Source: Clostridiales bacterium | GTDB taxonomy: Bacteria; Bacillota; Clostridia; Christensenellales; Aristaeellaceae | Reading direction: 5' to 3' | Assembly (NCBI GenBank): GCA_015056145.1 | Contig: SVGY01000001.1 | Location: forward strand, 310,001-374,000 | Length of the DNA stretch: 64,000 bases | In this document: piece by piece, positions 58,600 through 64,000 of the stretch | Position numbering within the stretch: the first letter of the stretch is position 1 | Layout: the number at the start of each line of letters is the position of its first letter | Notes under the pieces: model-generated | Database searches by the model: none | What the model was told of the DNA's origin: nothing | Seen by the model: only the letters and a program-made list of their open reading frames with translations | Translations under genes and position numbers: made by a program

Positions 58600-60321
58600 T
58601 CAGCGCTTAACCTGCTTGGCAAAGGTATCCTTGAGACCCACGACCCGGTTGAAAACGGGCTTACCGGCAGCAGAGTCGCTGTCCTTGCAGAAGTATCCTA
58701 CACGGGGGAACTGGTAGGTGGTGCCGGGTTCCACATCATCCAGAGCCTTTTCTGCATAGCCGGTGCAGGTTTCCAGGCTGCCGAAGTTGAGACGGGTGAG
58801 GAAATCATCCTTCAGGGGAATGCGGGCCTTGAGCTCTTCAAGAGCGGCTGCATCCAGGCCATTGGTCTCGCCCTCTTCAAGCAGGATGGGCTCAAACATG
58901 CGGGCTTCCACAGGCACATTCTCCGTGGCAGATACCCAATGCAGGGTGCCCTTCACCTTGCGGTTGGCGCCTTCGCTGCCGTTGCGGCTGTCCATATCCA
59001 CAGTGCAGAGCACGGCGGTAACGTTGCCGTTTTCGTCCTTTTCGCAACCTTCGCACTTGATGATGTATGCGCCCATCAGGCGAACTTCGTTGCCAGGGAA
59101 CAGGCGGAAGTACTTCTTGGGAGGTTCTTCCATGAAGTCTTCCTGCTCCACATAGATCTCACGGGTCATGACCACCTTGTGGGTGCCCATTTCGGGATGC
59201 TTGGGATGATTCTCGATCTCCAGCTCGTCCCGCTTGTCCTCGGGCCAGTTGGTCAGGATCACTTTCAGGGGCCGCACAACTGCCATGGCACGGGGCACCT
59301 TGTCGCCCAGGTCGTCACGGACGCAGCTTTCCAAAAGAGCCATATCCACGGTGCTGTCTGCCTTGGCAAGACCGATGCGGTCAATAAAATCCCGGATGGC
59401 TTCAGGGGTGAAGCCACGGCGGCGCATGGCGCACAGGGTGGGCATGCGGGGATCGTCCCAACCGGTAACAAAGCCGCCCTCTACCAGCGCACGCAGGTAG
59501 CGCTTGCTCATAACAGTACGGGTCAGGTTCAGACGGCTGAACTCGATCTGCCGGGGACGGCCAGGCAGCATGTGAGCGGACTTCTCCACCACCCAATCGT
59601 AAAGGGGCCGGTGATCTTCATATTCCAGAGAGCACAGGCTGTGGGTGATGCATTCCAGGGCATCGCCGATGGGGTGGGCGAAGTCGTACATGGGATAGAT
59701 GCACCATTCCTTGCCAGTGCGGTGATGCTCCTTATAGAGGATACGGTACATAGCAGGGTCACGCATGTTGATGTTGGGGGATGCCATGTCGATCTTCATG
59801 CGCAGGATCATGCTGCCCTCGGGATGCTTGCCTTCCTTCATTTCCTCAAAGAGGCGGAGGTTCTCTTCCATGGGGCGGTCACGATAGGGGCTGTTTTTGC
59901 CGGGTTCAGTGAGGGTGCCACGGTACTCACGCATTTCCTCCTGGGTCAGCTCGTCCACATAGGCCAGATCACGCTTGATCCAATCCACGGCGATATCGTA
60001 GCACTTCTGATAGTACTCGCTGGCAAAGAACAGGCCGCCCTTCCAGTCGAAGCCCAGCCAGCGGATATCCTCCATGATGCCATCCACATACTCGGTTTCT
60101 TCCTTGGCGGGGTTGGTATCGTCAAAGCGGAGATTGGTCACGCCGCCGTAACGCTCGGCAGTGAGAAAGTCAGCCACCAGGGCCTTGCAGTGGCCGATGT
60201 GCAGATAGCCGTTGGGTTCCGGAGGAAAACGGGTGTGAACGCTTTGGCAGCGGCCGCTCCGAAGATCTTCCTCTACGGCTTCCCAGATGAAATTCGTTTT
60301 GTTGGCAGCGGTCGTTTCCAT
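58600..60321 (-). CDS. glnS: Glutaminyl-tRNA synthetase
   Basis: 573 residues, class I. The HIGH motif is PPEPNGYLHIGHCKA and the KMSKS motif appears as VMSKRYL; FVTGWDDPRMPTLCAMRRRGF and the anticodon-binding domain (about 350-573) are typical of GlnRS rather than GluRS. It charges tRNA-Gln directly. Most Firmicutes use the GatCAB amidotransferase route; a minority of Clostridia carry glnS as well. The start at 60321 is supported by GGAAAGGAA upstream. The gap of about 60 bases to its promoter leaves no room for a T-box. Confidence 0.93.
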   Translation of the reverse strand: METTAANKTNFIWEAVEEDLRSGRCQSVHTRFPPEPNGYLHIGHCKALVADFLTAERYGGVTNLRFDDTNPAKEETEYVDGIMEDIRWLGFDWKGGLFFASEYYQKCYDIAVDWIKRDLAYVDELTQEEMREYRGTLTEPGKNSPYRDRPMEENLRLFEEMKEGKHPEGSMILRMKIDMASPNINMRDPAMYRILYKEHHRTGKEWCIYPMYDFAHPIGDALECITHSLCSLEYEDHRPLYDWVVEKSAHMLPGRPRQIEFSRLNLTRTVMSKRYLRALVEGGFVTGWDDPRMPTLCAMRRRGFTPEAIRDFIDRIGLAKADSTVDMALLESCVRDDLGDKVPRAMAVVRPLKVILTNWPEDKRDELEIENHPKHPEMGTHKVVMTREIYVEQEDFMEEPPKKYFRLFPGNEVRLMGAYIIKCEGCEKDENGNVTAVLCTVDMDSRNGSEGANRKVKGTLHWVSATENVPVEARMFEPILLEEGETNGLDAAALEELKARIPLKDDFLTRLNFGSLETCTGYAEKALDDVEPGTTYQFPRVGYFCKDSDSAAGKPVFNRVVGLKDTFAKQVKR

Positions 60322-60378
60322 AGTTCATACTTCCTTTCCATATGCGGCGGCAAAAGATTGAAGGCCGCCGTTCTTGCC

Positions 60379-60407
60379 ATTATAGAACGAAAACCTTCGT
60401 TTTGCAA
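60379..60407 (-). promoter_or_regulatory. Promoter of glnS
   Basis: Minus strand TTGCAA (60402-60407), 17-base spacer, TATAAT (60379-60384). Confidence 0.75.
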
Positions 60408-60425
60408 TATGGGAATGGAAGCTGT

Positions 60426-60454
60426 TTGTCATTTTTTCCAAAAAATGATATACT
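60426..60454 (+). promoter_or_regulatory. Promoter of the M50-like protease gene
   Basis: TTGTCA (60426-60431), 17-base spacer, TATACT (60449-60454), 42 bases before the ATG at 60497. It is divergent from and nearly adjacent to the glnS promoter, with about 18 bases between their -35 boxes. Confidence 0.7.
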
Positions 60455-60496
60455 TCGTTTTTGTATACAGAAACCATTGGAAAAGGGGATTTTCTT

Positions 60497-61651
60497 ATGA
60501 CCGAAACCAATACACCCAAAAAGAAAAACAAATTGCTTTCCTTTCTGCTGAGTATGCTTGTTTCCCTGGCGATAGGCGTTGGGCTTGGTCTTTTGCTGGT
60601 TCTGACTCTCAAGGACAGCGGAAAACTGGACGTGCCCTTCGGCCAGTTCATGCTGACAATGCTTGTCAACCTTTTGCTGCTTTATCTGGCGCTCTATCTG
60701 CAGTTCATCTTTCATGAGGGCGGACACTATGTTTTCGGAAAACTGACGGGATATGGCTTTATTCTTTTCCGTATCGGCAGTCTTACCTGGATCCGGGGTG
60801 ATGAAGGCATCAAGCTGAAGCGCATGAGCCTTGCGGGCACCGGCGGCCAGTGCCTCATGACGCCGCCGGAATGGAACGATGGCGTTTTTCCCTACAAGCT
60901 CTACAATTTCGGCGGAGCCATCATGAACCTGATCACCGCTGTGGTTTTCTTTGTGATCTACCTGTTTGTACGCAGGATCCCTTATCTTTCCTTCCTTTGC
61001 CTGTGCCTTACCGTTATGGGCGTCATCGTTGCCCTGCTTAACGGTATCCCCATGCGTATGAGCGGCGTGGATAACGATGGAAACAACGTTGTTTCCCTGA
61101 GCAAAAGCAAGGATGCACGCTGGGCTTTCTGGACGCAGATGGTTCTCTGCGGCGATCTGGCACGGGGCAAGCGGCTTATTGATGCGCCAGAAGAATATTT
61201 TACCCTTCCTGAAGGAAACTGGCAGGATAATGCCCTCACCGCCACCATTGCAGTCCTTAAGGAAAACCGCCACATGGATGCCCATGAGTTTGACAAGGCG
61301 GAGGAGCTGCTCCATATCCTGCTGGACGAGCCCAATGCCCTTGCCCAGCTGCACAAGAACATGCTTGTATGCGACCGGATGTATCTGGAGGCCATCGGCG
61401 AATGCAATCCCGAAAGAATCGCCGCATTGGATACAAAGGAACATCGGCAGTTCCGCAAAGCCATGAAGGAATACATCACCATCATCCGCACGGAATACGC
61501 CCTTGCACTCCTTCATGAAAAAAACAGCGAGAAAGCAGAAACGCTGCTCCTCGCCTTTGAAAAACGCTGTCCGACCCATCCCAACCCCGGCGAATGCGTC
61601 AGCGAACGTGAATTGATGGATATTGCCCGCCAGAAGGCGGAAACCCTGTAA
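60497..61651 (+). CDS. M50-family-like membrane metalloprotease with cytoplasmic helical tail
   Basis: 384 residues. Two hydrophobic segments are followed by FIFHEGGHYVFGKL, an HExxH zinc motif in a membrane helix as in site-2 proteases, and by a distal NGIPMRMSGVDNDGNNV, matching the second NxxP...DG zinc-ligand region. About six membrane segments precede residue 210. The last 170 residues are soluble and helical, resembling TPR-like repeats (HEFDKAEELLHILLDE, HEKNSEKAETLLLAFEK). The ATG at 60497 follows AAAAGGGGA. Site-2 proteases process membrane-anchored regulators; no anti-sigma factor gene is nearby, so the target is unknown. Confidence 0.8.
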   Translation: MTETNTPKKKNKLLSFLLSMLVSLAIGVGLGLLLVLTLKDSGKLDVPFGQFMLTMLVNLLLLYLALYLQFIFHEGGHYVFGKLTGYGFILFRIGSLTWIRGDEGIKLKRMSLAGTGGQCLMTPPEWNDGVFPYKLYNFGGAIMNLITAVVFFVIYLFVRRIPYLSFLCLCLTVMGVIVALLNGIPMRMSGVDNDGNNVVSLSKSKDARWAFWTQMVLCGDLARGKRLIDAPEEYFTLPEGNWQDNALTATIAVLKENRHMDAHEFDKAEELLHILLDEPNALAQLHKNMLVCDRMYLEAIGECNPERIAALDTKEHRQFRKAMKEYITIIRTEYALALLHEKNSEKAETLLLAFEKRCPTHPNPGECVSERELMDIARQKAETL

Positions 61652-62584
61652 TCATCCCCGGGAGGCAATCTCCTCCATGGCAGCTTTCACCGCCGCCTCG
61701 TAATGGTCATACCGGCTGGACTTGTGAATCTGCTTCATGGTCTTTTTCTCAAGGCCCTGCCCCCGGCCCAGCATGGCCCATACCTCTTTCATCTTCATAA
61801 TCACGAAGGCTTCTGTGCCGATATTCCGGCGATACCCTTCGTAAAGCATTGCGTGGAAGGCTTCCAGCTTCTCCACGCTTTCTTTTTCTCCATGCACAAG
61901 GCCATACAGCCCCGGATGCAAGAGAAATCCGCGCCCGCACATAATGCCGGAAACATAGGGATGAGTTTCATCAAAAGCCCGGATTTTTTCAGGCGTAAAC
62001 AGATCGCCGTTGTATACAACCGGCGCACGGCTTTCCTTTTCAGCATATTGAAACCATTCCAGATGCACCTGTCCGCCGTACTGCTCCTCCCTTACCCGGG
62101 GATGGATGATAAGCCTCTTCAGAGGATAATGATTGTATATAGAAAGCAGCTTTTCAAACTCCGCAGGGTCGCTCATACCAAGCCTGGTTTTGACCGATAC
62201 GGGCAGAGGCGATTTTGTAAACACTTCATCAAAAAAGGTGCGAAGTCTTTCCGTATCGGCAAGGAAGCCGGCTCCCCTGCCCTTGCGCACCACCGTGGAG
62301 GAAGGGCAGCCAAGATTCAGATTCACCTCGTCATATCCCATATCCGCAAGCATCTGCGTCGCCCACAGGAACGGCTCCGGGTCGTTTGCCAGTATCTGGG
62401 GAATGGCATGCACGCCGGGATTGTTTTCCGGGGCGATGTCGGCTCTTTCCCGGTGGGTCAGGGAATGATTTTTGGGGCAGATAAAGGGCATAAAATACTC
62501 ATCCGCCGGATGGAAACAGGCAGCCTGAGCCCGCCGGAACAAATGATGTGCCACCCCTTCCATGGGCGCAAAAAACAGTTTCAC
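61652..62584 (-). CDS. tRNA-dihydrouridine synthase family protein
   Basis: 310 residues. VKLFFAPMEGVAHHLFRRA is the Dus N-terminus; DEVNLNLGCPSSTVVRKGRGAGF contains the catalytic cysteine, followed by PVSVKTRLGM and RLIIHPRVREEQYGG. The GTG at 62584, eight bases after GGAG, gives the correct N-terminus; the frame runs further upstream without homology. These FMN enzymes reduce uridines in tRNA D-loops. It converges with the protease gene, their stop codons adjoining with no terminator between. Which uridine it modifies is not predictable. Confidence 0.9.
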   Translation of the reverse strand: MKLFFAPMEGVAHHLFRRAQAACFHPADEYFMPFICPKNHSLTHRERADIAPENNPGVHAIPQILANDPEPFLWATQMLADMGYDEVNLNLGCPSSTVVRKGRGAGFLADTERLRTFFDEVFTKSPLPVSVKTRLGMSDPAEFEKLLSIYNHYPLKRLIIHPRVREEQYGGQVHLEWFQYAEKESRAPVVYNGDLFTPEKIRAFDETHPYVSGIMCGRGFLLHPGLYGLVHGEKESVEKLEAFHAMLYEGYRRNIGTEAFVIMKMKEVWAMLGRGQGLEKKTMKQIHKSSRYDHYEAAVKAAMEEIASRG

Positions 62585-62616
62585 AAACAGTACTCCAATC
62601 TTTAACAAATTGTATA

Positions 62617-62644
62617 TTGATGATAACAGAAAAAGTGGTAAAAT
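62617..62644 (+). promoter_or_regulatory. Predicted promoter of the AI-2E permease gene
   Basis: TTGATG (62617-62622), 16-base spacer, TAAAAT (62639-62644), 26 bases before the ATG at 62670. Confidence 0.5.
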
Positions 62645-62669
62645 GGAATGGTAAGGAGGCGATTTTGTC

Positions 62670-63809
62670 ATGGACAAAAGCAAACGCATCGATATTATTG
62701 TCATTGGCGTTTTACTGATTGTAACATACATCATTTTGCAGCATTTCGGCGCGATCTGGAAGTTCTTTCTTTTACTGCTGGGAATATTGACCCCCTTCCT
62801 TTGGGGCTCCGCTCTTGCATTTATTCTTAATGTTCCCATGCGTTTTTTTGAAAACAAGGTCTTCAAGAAAATCAAAAAGTTGAACCGTTTCCCCACCCTT
62901 TGCCGCATTCTGGCCCTGCTTATCACCCTGGCTTTGGTCGTGCTGGTGGTTTACATCGTTGTTTCACTGCTGGTTCCTCAGATCTCCGCCACCCTGGAAA
63001 GCATTATTCTGGGGCTGCCCAAAGCGGTGGAGCGGCTCAACGCTTTCCTTACGGAAAAAGGTTTTGATCTTGGCGATTATCTGCAGACCAATCTTCTGGG
63101 CAATTCGCCCGAGCAGCTCCGCACCCGGATTGAGCAGGTGCTGGATGTTGCCCTCAAGGGCGTTATCTATTCCACCGGCGTTCTTGGAAGCGTGTATTCC
63201 GGTCTTCTGCAGTTCTGCTTCACGCTGATGTTCACTTTCTACATTCTCTTTTCCAAAGAACGGCTGGGAAAACAGTTCATCAAGGTGGGCTACGCTTACC
63301 TGCCGGAAAAAAAGGTGGACCGCTACCGCAAGGTGGCCAATCTGACCCAGCACACCTTCTCTTCCTTCATTTCCGGTCAGTGCCTTGAAGCGCTGATCCT
63401 GGGCGTGCTGTTCTTCATTGCCATGAGCATTTTCAAAATGCCCTATGTGCTTTTGATCAGCGTTTTCATTTCCGTTACTGCGCTGATTCCCGTGGTGGGC
63501 GCATGGCTTGGCTGTTTCGTGGGCGTACTGCTGATCCTGATGGTCAACCCTATGCAGGCGCTTGGCTTCGGTATTATGTTCATTGTTATCCAGCAGCTGG
63601 AAGGCAACCTGATCTACCCCCATGTAATGGGCAATGCCATCGGCCTGCCCTCCATCTGGGTGCTGCTGGCAGTGGTGCTGGGCGATGGCCTGCTGGGCGT
63701 TCTCGGTATGCTTCTGTTCATTCCGCTGACCTCTGTTGTATACAAATTGTTCCGTGAAAAAGTTAACACCCGCATCAATGAACGTGGGCTGGAAAGCAAA
63801 TTGCAATGA
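62670..63809 (+). CDS. AI-2E family permease
   Basis: 379 residues with about eight membrane segments. IDIIVIGVLLIVTYIILQHF and FLWGSALAFILNVPMRFFENKVF open the protein; FISGQCLEALILGVLFFIAM and ITALIPVVGAWLGCFVGVLL (compare AI-2E PIPxxG motif) and QQLEGNLIYPHVMGNAIGLP are characteristic of PF01594. The family includes TqsA and sodium/proton antiporters; function here is unknown. AAGGAGG lies ten bases before the ATG. A GNAT gene overlaps its stop codon by four bases. Confidence 0.88.
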   Translation: MDKSKRIDIIVIGVLLIVTYIILQHFGAIWKFFLLLLGILTPFLWGSALAFILNVPMRFFENKVFKKIKKLNRFPTLCRILALLITLALVVLVVYIVVSLLVPQISATLESIILGLPKAVERLNAFLTEKGFDLGDYLQTNLLGNSPEQLRTRIEQVLDVALKGVIYSTGVLGSVYSGLLQFCFTLMFTFYILFSKERLGKQFIKVGYAYLPEKKVDRYRKVANLTQHTFSSFISGQCLEALILGVLFFIAMSIFKMPYVLLISVFISVTALIPVVGAWLGCFVGVLLILMVNPMQALGFGIMFIVIQQLEGNLIYPHVMGNAIGLPSIWVLLAVVLGDGLLGVLGMLLFIPLTSVVYKLFREKVNTRINERGLESKLQ

Positions 63810-64000
63810 TGAAAATCCTCCTCCGGAAAATGACCCCCTGCGAGTTTGAAAACTTTTGCGCCTGTTCCGCAAAGGCTTACGCAGCCGACCTGCAAAATGA
63901 CGAGGGCATTTCTGAGCAGGAAGCCCTTGCACAGGCCCTGCAGGAATTGAAAAGCGAGCTTCCCCAAGGCGCAGATACTCCCGGCCATTGCCTGATGATG
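63806..64000 (+). CDS. GNAT-family N-acetyltransferase, N-terminal part (cut by window edge)
   Basis: 65 codons are visible; the gene runs beyond the window. It begins with two Met codons (63806 overlapping the permease stop as ATGA, and 63809) and reads ILLRKMTPCEFENFCACSAK, then an Ala/Glu-rich helix and LPQGADTPGHCLMM. The start ILLRxMTxxEFExF and the distal LPQGxDTPGH are usual in a GNAT subfamily of this type. The rest is unseen, so substrate and completeness cannot be judged. Confidence 0.65.
   Translation, partial: MMKILLRKMTPCEFENFCACSAKAYAADLQNDEGISEQEALAQALQELKSELPQGADTPGHCLMM

Noticed and set aside
58582-60717. A 711-codon plus-strand frame
   Set aside because: Antisense to glnS and extends into the protease gene in a wrong frame.
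1-64000. CRISPR array, rRNA or tRNA genes
   Set aside because: No regularly spaced repeats, no rRNA sequence and no cloverleaf-like intergenic segment were seen on reading the intergenic regions.

Overview
The window looks like chromosomal DNA of an anaerobic Firmicute of class Clostridia, probably a gut-type lineage. The evidence is the gene families (sporulation-type YtvI, DUF3842, C_GCAxxG_C_C, PRK06851-like ATPase, ECF S component, BspA-type leucine-rich repeats), strong AGGAGG ribosome binding sites, TTGACA/TATAAT promoters with 17-base spacers, and a base composition that appears moderately GC-rich by eye. There is no rRNA or tRNA gene to place it further. Most of the window is ordinary chromosome, without phage, integrase or CRISPR array. 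One small, internally deleted IS3-family element is present.

Layout. 1-7.7 kb: uvrB (cut by the window edge), murA, a LacI-type regulator with its operator followed by a GH13 maltodextrin hydrolase, xpt, a CorC/HlyC-type membrane protein and a small membrane protein. 7.8-15.2 kb: cell-surface region with a secreted protein of unknown function, a four-repeat peptidoglycan-binding protein, an esterase, a VOC protein, an esterase-gene remnant and a large leucine-rich-repeat protein. 15.3-19.5 kb (minus): TSUP transporter, then a compact operon of ECF S component, fused P-loop kinase, DUF3842, Mrp/NBP35 and C_GCAxxG_C_C protein. 19.7-24.6 kb: AEC transporter, aroA-aroC and an RlmD-like RNA methyltransferase.

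24.7-30.9 kb holds the most interesting locus. It is a five-gene operon with the logic of dlt (teichoic-acid D-alanylation): an SGNH/DltD-like protein with a C-terminal Fn3-like domain, an MBOAT acyltransferase, a 73-residue carrier protein, an AMP-forming ligase and, overlapping the carrier gene, a DASS/SLC13 carboxylate transporter. I infer a cell-surface acylation pathway that imports its own carboxylate, activates it, loads it on the carrier and exports it as an ester. A perfect 16-bp palindrome sits inside its promoter.

31-42 kb: DUF4097 protein, hotdog and HD proteins, AlkD-like protein, the conserved rimO-pgsA-cinA-recA cluster with an extra 51-codon gene, a PRK06851-type ATPase and a large secreted SH3/peptidoglycan-binding protein whose C-terminal domain is shared with the protein at 9.2 kb. 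42-52 kb: pgcA, a GNAT gene between two copies of an intergenic hairpin repeat, deoC, an unrecognised four-gene operon (soluble VirD4/TraG-type ATPase, 714-residue acidic-tailed protein, Syd/SUKH-like protein, 138-residue protein), glmM, and an IS3-family relic inserted exactly in the loop of the glmM terminator. 52.6-64 kb: YtvI-like permease, a Gld-type ABC system with DUF4340 protein, glnS, an M50-like membrane protease, dus, an AI-2E family permease and the start of a GNAT gene.

Limits: all family calls come from reading motifs by eye. No similarity search, structure prediction or expression data were available.
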